The translations under genes and the position numbers were made by a program. From the NCBI GenBank assembly GCA_964419225.1, contig CAYQPF010000012.1:1-61001 (forward strand): DNA of 61,001 nt, given 5' to 3'. The notes beneath the pieces are model-generated. The model was not told where the DNA came from and made no database searches. It worked only from the letters and a program-made list of their open reading frames with translations. The DNA is from CAYQPF01 sp964419225. Lineage in GTDB: Bacteria > Cloacimonadota > Cloacimonadia > Cloacimonadales > CAYQPF01. Positions 53,643 to 61,001 of the stretch are shown here, one piece after another. The first letter of the stretch is position 1. Each line of letters opens with the position of its first letter.

Positions 53643-55211
53643 TCAGCATTTAACCATTTTCATGTCTGCCCTGAAAATTCTTCCGAAATTAATTGCTATT
53701 GCTGTTGTAAATGCAAAAATACAAGTTTCAAAAAATCCCCGTACTCTGATTTTGTGATCTTTTGTTTTGCAAACAAACTCGTTTATTGTTGCTTCTACAT
53801 TTGACCTTATTTTCCGCCTTTCTGCAGGTATTTCATTTATATTGTTATGCCGCTTGTGCATAATGTAATAATAATCATTAAAATAAAAAACATTCTTCTG
53901 AGTGCCTTTTTGTGCAGGACAATTTAGAAAATGAGGACATTTTAAACAGATCTCTGAGTCAAATGTTACTTTACTTCTTTTACCAGATCTAGTCTTAATC
54001 GATTCAACTTCCTGACCGCCTGAACAAGTGACTTTGTATTTATTCTCAATTTGATTTATCGTAAATTTTACTTCTGCCTTTCTGCTCCTTATCGCTGTTT
54101 GAATCATTTTGACCCCATTTTCTGTTAGTTTGGCATCACTTATCCCGCCAAAACCTCCGTCTACGTGGATTTCATCTAGATCCTGCATCTTTTCAACTAT
54201 TGGTTCTACTCTGTCATTCAATACTTTGCTATCATCTCTGTTGTTAGGTGCTACTGCAACATCTGTTATTAGATTAAGTTTATTTTCGGGATTGGCTGTT
54301 TCTGTAACATTTATTAACTGACCATAATGAGACTTCCCATTCTTATGACGATAAGTCGCATCAGGATCATCAGGAGATTGAATTGAACTGCTGGAAAGCT
54401 CCTTTTTCTCTTTTAATACAGGCTTCTCAGACTCATCCAATTTGAAGTTTTCTTCAAAGGCTCTGGCAAAATTCTTATATTCAGGTGTTGAAGAATACTT
54501 TTCAGTTGCAAATGATTTTATCCAATAATAAACTTCACAAATATCTTCAAATTCTTTTGTTAAATCTGAACCCTTCAAATCGTAAAGATAATGCTGTGAA
54601 GTTTGCTCTGTATATTTCTTGAATCTTTCACAGAACAGGGCTTTATCCGGATCACTAAAAATACGATACATTCTCAAGGCTATTTCTATCAGAAGCTCCA
54701 GATGACCGTATTTTTTGATATTGGAATTGATTAAAACTGAATCTGTTCTGGCAATGTTTGTCTTAATTTTTAATGCTTTCAGCTGTTCTTTGGTTAAAGA
54801 ATCAAAAACTTTCTCAAATAAATTGATATTTGTCTTCTCATAATGTTCTTTAACTCGATTTTGAAAATTGAATAAAGTGGCTTCATTAAATGGCAATTCA
54901 CATAAATGAAAAACTCCAATTGCCATACGGGCAGTAATATTAAAAGTCAATTGGTTGAAAAGCTCTACATAGCTCCAATCTCTTTTGTTCCTCAGTATCA
55001 TTGCTGTTACCATAGCATTAATTGCTGAATTAGGACGACCATTATCCGTACAATATACATCCTTGAAAATCTCTTCGTCTATTTTTGAAAAAAGCAAGTT
55101 GTATATTGCTCCTTCTTCAGTACTTTCTGCCTTTGTAAATAAATCATCTATATCACTTTCATCATATTTGAAAAGTGTTAATTGCTCGTGTCTCTTATTC
55201 TTTTTAAACAT
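53643..55211 (-). CDS. IS1182-family transposase (DDE type)
   Basis: 522 aa. Starts with a DUF772-type N-terminal domain (DNGRPNSAINAMVTAMILRNKRDWSYVELFNQL). Then the DDE catalytic core: D157 in ARTDSVLINSN, a second Asp in IHVDGGFGG (about 346), and Glu in RRKIRSNVEATINEF (about 480), after a CPHFLNCPAQ zinc-like motif. No frameshift, so probably active or recently active. Codon use and AT content are like the neighbours. Confidence 0.92.
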   Translation of the reverse strand: MFKKNKRHEQLTLFKYDESDIDDLFTKAESTEEGAIYNLLFSKIDEEIFKDVYCTDNGRPNSAINAMVTAMILRNKRDWSYVELFNQLTFNITARMAIGVFHLCELPFNEATLFNFQNRVKEHYEKTNINLFEKVFDSLTKEQLKALKIKTNIARTDSVLINSNIKKYGHLELLIEIALRMYRIFSDPDKALFCERFKKYTEQTSQHYLYDLKGSDLTKEFEDICEVYYWIKSFATEKYSSTPEYKNFARAFEENFKLDESEKPVLKEKKELSSSSIQSPDDPDATYRHKNGKSHYGQLINVTETANPENKLNLITDVAVAPNNRDDSKVLNDRVEPIVEKMQDLDEIHVDGGFGGISDAKLTENGVKMIQTAIRSRKAEVKFTINQIENKYKVTCSGGQEVESIKTRSGKRSKVTFDSEICLKCPHFLNCPAQKGTQKNVFYFNDYYYIMHKRHNNINEIPAERRKIRSNVEATINEFVCKTKDHKIRVRGFFETCIFAFTTAIAINFGRIFRADMKMVKC

Positions 55212-55327
55212 ATCTAACTCACTATTCTTTAACTTCTTAGAATCAGTGTAATAATTCTGACATATATGTCAATCTTTATTTTTATATATCATATTATTTA
55301 TATAAGTGTTTTTAGAGTGGACTCATT

Positions 55328-55353
55328 AATTATGAATTATTAATTATTAATGC
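55328..55353 (+). repeat. AT-rich heptamer repeat
   Basis: aattatt repeated with period 7, just outside the right IS end. Confidence 0.5.
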
Positions 55354-55440
55354 GAGAGGGAGAAAGAAAGCATTTGAATTTGGATGACTTCCATACCCCC
55401 TCAAAATATATATTATATTTAACCCGAACTGTGCAGTAGA
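55353..55440 (-). repeat. Family A MITE fragment with one end
   Basis: Internal block (gaatttggatgacttcc) followed after tattatattt by the terminal repeat aacccgaactgtgcagtaga at 55421-55440. Confidence 0.55.
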
Positions 55441-55466
55441 TGTAATTAATCGTGAATGATTAATGG

Positions 55467-55490
55467 TTAATGGTTAGTTGTTAATAGTGA
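55467..55490 (+). repeat. Heptamer tandem repeat
   Basis: taatggt, taatggt, tagttgt: period 7, between two MITE-derived segments. Confidence 0.6.
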
Positions 55491-55513
55491 AGAGATAAGA
55501 GATAAATAAATTG

Positions 55514-55541
55514 GGCAGGCTTGCGAGTCTGCCTTTTTTTT
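55514..55541 (+). terminator. Hairpin with T tract
   Basis: GGCAGGC-ttgcga-GTCTGCC followed by eight T. No gene reads into it from the left now, apart from the repeat debris. Confidence 0.6.
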
Positions 55542-55547
55542 ATGTTA

Positions 55548-55766
55548 AACCCGAACTGTGTAGTAGAATCTTCACAATCTGGCTGAAGCCTCTTTAGTCG
55601 CCTGGCGTCAGTCGTCAGGCATCAGAGGGAAAGATTAGAGAAAAAGATTTGAAGGACTTACAATCTCACTCACCATATATTTATTATATAACTTCGTTCG
55701 ATTGCAAGCCTTCACTTTTCATGATCTTCGACCCAGCTTGCAAACCTCTACTGCACAATCCGGGTT
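55548..55766 (-). mobile_element. MITE-like element, family A, inverted copy
   Basis: 219 bp; aacccgaactgtgtagtaga at the left, and in reverse aacccggattgtgcagtaga at the right. The interior matches 9234-9400 on the other strand, with about 60 bp of extra sequence (gtcgcctggcgtcagtcg). It ends 70 bp before the next start codon. Confidence 0.8.
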
Positions 55767-55836
55767 AAAAACAATTTGCGGATTCACAAAAAATGATTAT
55801 AATATTAACCTATTACATTTTCCAGAGGAGGCTAAG

Positions 55837-57177
55837 ATGAAAACGATTAGGGTTATTATTCTTTCAATTGTTGTATTATCTTTTATTTCCATGCTGTGGT
55901 CAACAGCTAAAACCGAAAACTGTAATTTAGACAGGTTACTGGTTAATCAAAGCCAAATTAGCCAGAATATTATGCAAAAGTATTTTCAAAAAGCAAATCG
56001 AACAATCGGTTTAATTTCCACCACTTTGGACGACTGGAATAATAATGCCTGGGAACTAAACCAAATAGACAGTCTGAAATATAATGCACAGGGTAAGATC
56101 ATCGAAATGGTTAGTTATGAGTATGATGAAGGTGATTATGATCTTACGAAAACTGTGATTACTTATGCAAATGACAGAATAACTCAAGCTGTAATTATGA
56201 TGTATAATGCCGGGATGTGGATTCCTATGATGACGACAACATTCACTTACAATGCCACAGGCAATATAGTAAAAACAGTTGTAACATTATCCTATGGGGC
56301 AGTATCTTTACCAATGAGTCGGATCCATTTCATATATAGCGGGGACAATCGTCTTGATTATTACCTAATGGCAATGTATAGTATGAGTACTAATCTTTGG
56401 AGCTACAACAAGGCAAGTTTTGATTATGATGGCAATGGGCGACCGATCTCCAGCCTAAGTGAAACCTCTTCTGATTCTTTAGCCTGGACCAATTATGAGC
56501 AGTCCAGTACTACTTACAGTCCTTTAGACAACAGTAGTTATGCAGATTTTCAATATTTTTTAAACAATAGTATGTTGGTTGAAATTCCCAATGGTGATCC
56601 AACAGCAGCAACCTTAAAATTTGGACAAACACTTACGCAAAGTTGGTCTGAAAATGCCTGGATTAATTCGGAAAGAGAGACATATACCTATGATGGAAGC
56701 AGCCGTATATCGTACATTTTAAAAGAAAACTGGAATGGAAGTGGTTGGGTTAATTATGAAGATGAGACTTACACTTATAATAATGACGGGAAACTGGATG
56801 TATATCTGACACGGTATTGGACAGAGCAATGGCAGAATCGGCAAAAAGAAACCTATGCTTATGGAGAGATCATTTCCAATACAGATCCCTCAGTACCAGA
56901 TAAAGTATTGAGAATTTCCACTTATCCCAATCCTTTTATAGATCAGACAACTGTCACACTTGAATCTAAGAGCATACAAACAGCCCGGATCAGTATTTAC
57001 AATGTCAAGGGTCAATTGATCAGGAATATGGGTGACTATCCCATAGCCAAAGGTGTAAATGAATTTTATTGGGATGGTAAGGATATGCTTAACAGAGAAG
57101 TATCTCAGGGGATCTTCTTTATCAGACTTGAAACAGGGAAATCATCAATAGTTCATAAAGTAGTTAAAATCAGATAG
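55837..57177 (+). CDS. Secreted YD-like repeat protein with sorting domain
   Basis: 446 aa from ATG 55837, which has AGAGGAGG and begins a signal peptide (MKTIRVIILSIVVLSFISMLW). The frame is open further upstream through the MITE-like element, but that part has no sense as protein. The body has repeats of the form W-N-N-x-W, YxxQGKIIEMVSYEYDE, FTYNATGNIVKTV, YTYDGSSRISYILKENWNGSGWVNYE, related to RHS/YD-type strands. The C terminus is a FlgD-like sorting domain (YPNPFIDQTTVTL, SQGIFFIRLETG). Surface protein of unknown role. Confidence 0.82.
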   Translation: MKTIRVIILSIVVLSFISMLWSTAKTENCNLDRLLVNQSQISQNIMQKYFQKANRTIGLISTTLDDWNNNAWELNQIDSLKYNAQGKIIEMVSYEYDEGDYDLTKTVITYANDRITQAVIMMYNAGMWIPMMTTTFTYNATGNIVKTVVTLSYGAVSLPMSRIHFIYSGDNRLDYYLMAMYSMSTNLWSYNKASFDYDGNGRPISSLSETSSDSLAWTNYEQSSTTYSPLDNSSYADFQYFLNNSMLVEIPNGDPTAATLKFGQTLTQSWSENAWINSERETYTYDGSSRISYILKENWNGSGWVNYEDETYTYNNDGKLDVYLTRYWTEQWQNRQKETYAYGEIISNTDPSVPDKVLRISTYPNPFIDQTTVTLESKSIQTARISIYNVKGQLIRNMGDYPIAKGVNEFYWDGKDMLNREVSQGIFFIRLETGKSSIVHKVVKIR

Positions 57178-57189
57178 CCCAGTATAGAT

Positions 57190-57210
57190 AACATGTATCA
57201 AATACATGTT
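57190..57210 (+). repeat. Perfect hairpin
   Basis: AACATGTAT-caa-ATACATGTT just after the stop codon. There is no T tract; it may protect the 3' end. Confidence 0.5.
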
Positions 57211-57239
57211 AATTCACATGATGCGAACAGGAAAGAATA

Positions 57240-57268
57240 AAGGGCAGAAATGATTCTGCCCTTATTTT
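57240..57268. terminator. Shared terminator of convergent genes
   Basis: AAGGGCAGAA-atga-TTCTGCCCTT then ATTTTT. It lies between the sorting-domain gene (plus) and the HEAT-like gene (minus), whose stop codon it overlaps. Confidence 0.8.
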
Positions 57269-57945
57269 TGAAGGTTCTTATTAGATGTTGACTGCTGATG
57301 ATTAGATAGTGCTAATTGTGCAGACGAGACGTCTGCAATTCCCAATTCAGGGAAGGCCTTGATTATTCTCTTAATTTTCCAGAGAATAAGAGCATTTGAA
57401 GCGAACCTCTCACGACATTTATCCAAAAGTATAGTGCATGGGATTTTTTTTGCATAGAAATTGACAAAGCCATAGGCATCGAGAGCTTCACTGACTATAG
57501 TCGGATCATCCAGATTAATGGTACATTCTAAAGCTGGCAGAGCTTTTTCTCCCATGCGGATCATAATTCTGGCCACAATATCACGGGGCAGGGGAAAACT
57601 CTTCTTTTTCCAGGGTTTTGTGTCCGGAACCTTATGCTGATTATGACCAATTTGACCTAAGATGGGAATCAGACAGAGCAGAGCTTTATCTTTACAGGTA
57701 GCCAGAGTTTTACAGATCTCGAGTTTGGTGTAGAGAGATTTTTCCTTCTCCAGAGCTTTGCAGAGAGCTGCAATTACTTTGTAATTATCACTGTTGGCAA
57801 GTAATCTGGCTGCTAAAGTTCTTTGCTGTGGATCTTTGTTTTGCAGAAGTTCCAGTTTTTGAGGCATGCTGTATTGGTAATTATCCGGACATGCATTATC
57901 AGGCATAAAGCCTCTTTTGGCAAGTTGTTCAGGCGTGCTTTTCAT
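57262..57945 (-). CDS. HEAT-repeat-like protein
   Basis: 227 aa from ATG 57945 (MKSTPEQLAKRGF). An in-frame ATG at 57981 would add 12 hydrophobic residues without a ribosome site; the decayed duplicate supports the 57945 start, since its similarity begins there. Helical repeats (RTLAARLLANSDNYKVIAALCKALEKEKSLYTKLEICKTLA; LGEKALPALE.. type) suggest a HEAT/PBS-lyase-like scaffold, cytoplasmic. Partner unknown. Confidence 0.65.
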   Translation of the reverse strand: MKSTPEQLAKRGFMPDNACPDNYQYSMPQKLELLQNKDPQQRTLAARLLANSDNYKVIAALCKALEKEKSLYTKLEICKTLATCKDKALLCLIPILGQIGHNQHKVPDTKPWKKKSFPLPRDIVARIMIRMGEKALPALECTINLDDPTIVSEALDAYGFVNFYAKKIPCTILLDKCRERFASNALILWKIKRIIKAFPELGIADVSSAQLALSNHQQSTSNKNLQK

Positions 57946-58030
57946 ATAAACCCAACATATGCAGTAGTAAAATAGCGTCAATGCGAATCTTTTCAGATGA
58001 TCGTCGTCTCTTTAGTTGGTAACAGTTACA

Positions 58031-58115
58031 GATTAGATAGTGCTATTTGTGCAGACGAGACGTCTGCAATTCCTAAAATAGCCTCTTTTGGCAAGTTGTT
58101 CAGGAGTGCTTTTCA
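58031..58115 (-). pseudogene. Deletion remnant of a duplicated HEAT-like gene
   Basis: 58080-58115 matches the first 12 codons of the HEAT-like gene (57909-57944), and 58031-58073 matches its last 14 codons (57300-57342), each with about one mismatch. The middle 566 bp are gone. This is what remains of a tandem copy, now fused to the 3' end of the YjbR gene. Confidence 0.8.
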
Positions 58116-58459
58116 ATTTGATTCCTTTTGATTTTAGTCAGAGAGTTGAAAACAAGTTCATAGGAATGATCGATCAAACTGTATAGCAGATCTTCCGGTA
58201 CCTCGCTCTTTACAGTAACTGTATTCCAGTGCTGCTTATTCAAGTGGTAGCCGGGAATAACTGATGGATAATTTGCACGTAAATGTAGGGCATAGTCTGG
58301 TTCACATTTCAGAGAGATTTTGAAAACTTCGTCAGATATGTCAGTGATAGCAAAGATCTTACCACCAACTTTAAGAACAAGTGTAACTAAATCAAAAGGG
58401 AAATCTTCTATAGTGCCTGCTTTTTGTAAACAGTATTTTTTAAATTCAGTTTGATTCAT
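58100..58459 (-). CDS. MmcQ/YjbR-family protein
   Basis: 119 aa. TIEDFPFDLVTLVLKVGGKIFAI, then SLKCEPDYALHLRANYPSVIPGYHLNKQHWNTV, the conserved pattern of the YjbR/MmcQ (CyaY-like fold) family, proposed to bind DNA. Its last codons (EKHS) come from the HEAT-gene remnant, so the natural C terminus may have been altered. It lies 4 bp downstream of the DUF885 gene stop region on the same strand order, and is probably expressed with it. Confidence 0.88.
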   Translation of the reverse strand: MNQTEFKKYCLQKAGTIEDFPFDLVTLVLKVGGKIFAITDISDEVFKISLKCEPDYALHLRANYPSVIPGYHLNKQHWNTVTVKSEVPEDLLYSLIDHSYELVFNSLTKIKRNQIEKHS

Positions 58460-58463
58460 GATG

Positions 58464-60299
58464 TCACTTCTTACTTTTTTGCAGTTGTGTTTCTTTAATA
58501 TAATTTTTTATTTTTTTGTCGAGGAGATTTAAAGGCATCGCTCCATTTTCCAGTACAATGCGATGGAAGTCCCGAATTTCAAAATCTTTACCAAGTTCTT
58601 TTTGGGTCAGATTCCTCAATTCCAAAAACTTCAATTCTCCGATCTTGTAGGAACAGGCTTGTCCTGGCCAAACTGAATAGCGGTCTATTTCAGGATAACC
58701 ATTCCACTGAAAAATTGATTCATAATACTCACTCGCTTCTTTTCTGGTCCAGCGTTTATAATGAATTCCTGTATCGAGAACAAGTCGCATGGCTCGAAAC
58801 AGCTCAGAGTTGAGATTTTCAATTTTCTCTATATTAGTTGTGAAAAAACCATTTTCCCGGGCCAGTCTTTCTGAGTAAAGTGCCCAACCCTCCACAAAGC
58901 CTGTCAGCAAATAGAGATTCTTAAACTTTCTGCTTTGGTTGGATTCCTGCTCAATGGCTATTTGTAAATGATGACCTGGAATTGTCTCATGATAACAAAG
59001 AGTCTTCATGGCAGGAATAAAGGGTTTTCTGTCCAAACGGGTAAAAAAGATCCCGCCTTTTGAGCCGTCAGTAGTCGGTGGTTCATAGTAACTACCTCCT
59101 CCGGACATAAGTGGAGCTACTTTCACCTCAACTTGTGCTTTGGGAATAAGACTGAAAAGAGATGGCAATTTCAATTCAGTTTCCTTAATGATTTTGTTAT
59201 ATTCGGCAATAGCCAGTTCGCTTTGACCTGACAGAATATACAACTCATCTTTTGAACCAACATAGTCATAATAATCTTTCATGCATTTGCGAAAATCTTT
59301 TTTACTGCTGATGCCTTCTTTGTGGATTAATTCAATCATTTCCTTTTGAATACGGGTAACTTCAGACAATCCGATTTGGTGGATCTGTTCGGGCGTATAA
59401 TTAGTGTTCGTATGGTAACGCAGGATATATTGGTAATAAGCATCTCCGTTGGGGAGTTTCCAGATACCTATTTTATCATCGGCTTTACTTTCCAGAGAAA
59501 TCAAATATGTTTCCAGATTCTTGAAAGCCGGAATTATGGTTTTTTCAGTAAGTTCTAAGACCCTGGCGAGAATTAACCTTTTTTCTTTCCCGGTCAAAGA
59601 CATTAGTTTGATTTTTTTTTCGAAAGTACTATAAATTGGCAATTCGTAGGCATCAAGCTTGTTCAATTGATGTATCGAATCTCTCAATCTTCTCACTGAA
59701 TGTGAAGGGGGCAAGATATTATTTTTAACCTGTAGATCAGACCATTCTTTAGCCTGATCAAATAAAACCGGTAATTGCTGCATACATGAAATAAAACCTT
59801 CTGCATCCTGAAGAGACTCGATGGGATAACGTTCAAAATTACTGATCAGAGATTGAGGATAATTGAACATATGAGTAAACAGATAGGTATTGTCTTTGAA
59901 AGGTTTTTCCTGAATGACAAAAGCAACTTGTTCTTGCAGGATCTCCAGGTTGATTAATTGCTCCTGAGATAGCTTTTGCTTATCAATGGTCTTGATCTCC
60001 TGCTCATAATGGTCATAAAATTCATACAATTGATAATAGCTTTCCTGTGTTGCAGGAGAAAAATAGGTGATGGGTTGATCCGGTCTGCCAAATTTCAATT
60101 GTGTTTCCGGACTGATAATCATATAGTCCTTAACGAAATTTGCGAAGAGCTTTTCTACATCTCCATTACAAGTGGAGTACGTTATGGCTATAGATTTAGC
60201 GTTTATGTCAGGTGTTGAACCACCTTCAGTCAGACCTTGTAAAAAAGTAGTACCGGCTATGATAAACAACCCGATTAACATGAGTTTTACAGCATTCAT
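58464..60299 (-). CDS. DUF885 zinc-peptidase-like exported protein
   Basis: 611 aa from ATG 60299 (AGGAG upstream; an in-frame TTG at 60305 is rejected). Signal peptide ending TTFLQG. DUF885 domain with the metal motif HETIPGHHLQIA, the downstream GFVEGWALYSERLA containing the third ligand Glu, and YSVWPGQACSYKIGELKFLELR. DUF885 proteins are thought to be metallo-carboxypeptidases or dipeptidases; proof for most is lacking. Periplasmic. A 10-bp inverted repeat lies in its 5' region. Confidence 0.9.
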   Translation of the reverse strand: MNAVKLMLIGLFIIAGTTFLQGLTEGGSTPDINAKSIAITYSTCNGDVEKLFANFVKDYMIISPETQLKFGRPDQPITYFSPATQESYYQLYEFYDHYEQEIKTIDKQKLSQEQLINLEILQEQVAFVIQEKPFKDNTYLFTHMFNYPQSLISNFERYPIESLQDAEGFISCMQQLPVLFDQAKEWSDLQVKNNILPPSHSVRRLRDSIHQLNKLDAYELPIYSTFEKKIKLMSLTGKEKRLILARVLELTEKTIIPAFKNLETYLISLESKADDKIGIWKLPNGDAYYQYILRYHTNTNYTPEQIHQIGLSEVTRIQKEMIELIHKEGISSKKDFRKCMKDYYDYVGSKDELYILSGQSELAIAEYNKIIKETELKLPSLFSLIPKAQVEVKVAPLMSGGGSYYEPPTTDGSKGGIFFTRLDRKPFIPAMKTLCYHETIPGHHLQIAIEQESNQSRKFKNLYLLTGFVEGWALYSERLARENGFFTTNIEKIENLNSELFRAMRLVLDTGIHYKRWTRKEASEYYESIFQWNGYPEIDRYSVWPGQACSYKIGELKFLELRNLTQKELGKDFEIRDFHRIVLENGAMPLNLLDKKIKNYIKETQLQKSKK

Positions 60300-60320
60300 G
60301 ATCAATTCTCCTACAACTTC

Positions 60321-60354
60321 ATTTTCTGTTTAGAAGAATGAGTGAACAGAAAAT
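60321..60354. promoter_or_regulatory. Inverted repeat before the DUF885 gene
   Basis: ATTTTCTGTT and AACAGAAAAT, 10-bp perfect arms around 14 bp, 22 bp before the start codon. A possible TTGACT -35 lies at 60357-60362. Operator or leader hairpin. Confidence 0.4.
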
Positions 60355-60373
60355 TAAGTCAAGCGGAAAATAC

Positions 60374-60396
60374 AAAAAGGGCGTATCTCTACGCCC
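60374..60396 (-). terminator. Terminator of the partial sorting-domain gene
   Basis: Minus-strand GGGCGTA-gaga-TACGCCC then TTTTT. Confidence 0.85.
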
Positions 60397-60399
60397 CGA

Positions 60400-60428
60400 A
60401 GTAATAATTAATAATTGATAATTATTTA
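60400..60428 (+). repeat. AT-rich heptamer repeat
   Basis: taataat, taataat, tgataat: period 7, running into the stop codon of the partial gene. Confidence 0.55.
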
Positions 60429-61001
60429 ATAAGCATTACTTTTCTGATAACACTATCCTTTCCTGCATTCATTTTGATAAAGTAAATTCCGCTGGTGCAC
60501 GATTTATTATTTGAGTCAATCCCATTCCAGTTAAGTTTAAATTGACCGGCATCTCTATTGCCACTGAAGAGAGATTTTACTTTTTGTCCCTTGGAATTGT
60601 AAACTGCAATATTAACATAGGATGGGCTTACAATGCCAAAGCTGACAGTCGTCGAAGGATTAAAAGGATTAGGGTAAGCATCAACAAAATTCTTCGTTGG
60701 TAAGTTAACCGGAGGTGTATCCTGTTCACCGGGATGGGTTACTTTCACGTATGCAGGACCGAATGTTTCCAGACCACCGTCTGTACTTTGGCTTTGTAAC
60801 CAGTAATACCAGTCACCTTCCGTCAGTTCTTCTGTATCTTTAAAAGTGTAATTTGAGGTAGTCGAGGTATTATTAGCAGGAATCAGGCTGAGATTCATGT
60901 TTGTTGCTGAATCTATACTGGGGGTATTGTTCCGGAAAACACGATAACCTAAAAGTGATGATTCAGATTGAGTTTGCCAGCTAAGCTGAATGCTTCCACC
61001 A
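60422..61001 (-). CDS. Secreted protein with fibronectin-like and sorting domains (partial)
   Basis: An open frame continues to the right edge, so the N terminus is outside the window. What is visible is a fibronectin-type-III/Ig-like strand set (LSWQTQSESSLLGYRVFRN ... EGDWYYWLQSQSTDGG) followed by a linker and a typical FlgD-like sorting domain (AYPNPFNPSTTVSFG, TSGIYFIKMNAGKDS, ending KVMLIK). A Met at 60898 is internal. Surface or secreted protein. Confidence 0.85.
   Translation of the reverse strand, partial: GGSIQLSWQTQSESSLLGYRVFRNNTPSIDSATNMNLSLIPANNTSTTSNYTFKDTEELTEGDWYYWLQSQSTDGGLETFGPAYVKVTHPGEQDTPPVNLPTKNFVDAYPNPFNPSTTVSFGIVSPSYVNIAVYNSKGQKVKSLFSGNRDAGQFKLNWNGIDSNNKSCTSGIYFIKMNAGKDSVIRKVMLIK

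Larger units (their letters stand above)
53471..55321. mobile_element. IS1182-type insertion sequence
   Basis: About 1851 bp bounded by TCCACTCTAAAAAC (53471-53484) and its exact complement (55308-55321). The inverted similarity continues outward as attaatga with one mismatch (to 53462 and 55330), so the exact ends and target duplication are uncertain. It carries one intact transposase. Confidence 0.85.

Noticed and set aside
55702..55836. N-terminal extension of the sorting-domain gene through the MITE-like element
   Set aside because: The frame happens to be open across the element, but the good ribosome site and signal peptide are at 55837.
8112..60428. Heptamer and nonamer arrays as CRISPR
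   Set aside because: Units are 7 or 9 bp with no spacers, and there are no cas genes.
1..61001. tRNA or rRNA genes
   Set aside because: None seen by eye; a covariance-model search would be needed to exclude a divergent tRNA.

Overview
The window is low-GC bacterial chromosome, probably from the FCB superphylum and most like Candidatus Cloacimonadota. Evidence: secreted proteins ending in a FlgD-like/Por-type sorting domain (YPNPFNP ... SGIYF ... K), a C25-type peptidase, TolB-type propeller and FG-GAP proteins, good Shine-Dalgarno sites, TTGACA-type promoters, and intergenic spacers packed with short repeats. The phylum is an inference; no rRNA or tRNA is visible. There is one assembly gap (ten N at 28913-28922).

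Layout. 1-2861: the start of a large secreted adhesin-like protein, running off the left edge. 3.1-5.6 kb: a secreted esterase-PDZ protein behind a sigma-54 promoter, and a DUF3795 protein. 5.8-7.9 kb: an unusual fusion of an aminoglycoside-phosphotransferase-like kinase with a RIO kinase, behind a leader with three tiny ORFs and an attenuator-like terminator. 8.4-10.1 kb: outer-membrane barrel and TetR regulator. 10.3-15.8 kb: NtrY/NtrC-type two-component system divergent from an orphan FtsX-type permease. 16.3-18.7 kb: DUF4386 membrane protein, a dead oxidoreductase, GNAT acetyltransferase and a second barrel protein. 19.3-24.4 kb: a seven-gene arsenic operon. 24.5-27.5 kb: a multi-PAS receiver-kinase. 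27.6-29.1 kb: DUF4403 lipoprotein broken by the gap. 29.5-34.2 kb: TolC/HlyD/two ABC-2 permeases. 34.4-42.4 kb: C25-like protein and membrane histidine kinase. 42.8-47.1 kb: AAA+/DUF4143 ATPase, a TonB-C-like secreted protein and a linear-amide hydrolase. 47.2-51 kb: TolB-like and FG-GAP proteins on divergent promoters. 51.6-55.3 kb: BipA followed by an IS1182-type insertion sequence. 55.8-61 kb: more sorting-domain proteins, a HEAT-like protein with a decayed duplicate, YjbR, and a DUF885 peptidase.

The most coherent unreported system I see is a small sigma-54 regulon. Four good -24/-12 promoters (GG-N10-GC) sit before the esterase, the FtsX permease, the 18 kb barrel protein and the amide hydrolase. 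Three of them have a 16-bp palindrome, TGTCCGATATCGGACA or a near match, 120-190 bp upstream, as expected for enhancer sites of the NtrC-type regulator encoded beside the FtsX gene. Together this looks like an envelope-directed response.

Second, the spacers hold several non-autonomous repeat families: a 167-230 bp MITE-like element with 20-bp terminal inverted repeats, a 142-bp element with 17-bp inverted ends and three hairpins, two REP-like hairpin families, hairpin/terminator cassettes, and heptamer or nonamer tandem repeats. Some have altered genes: one lies between the arsenic promoter and arsR, another supplies the last codons of the DUF4386 gene.
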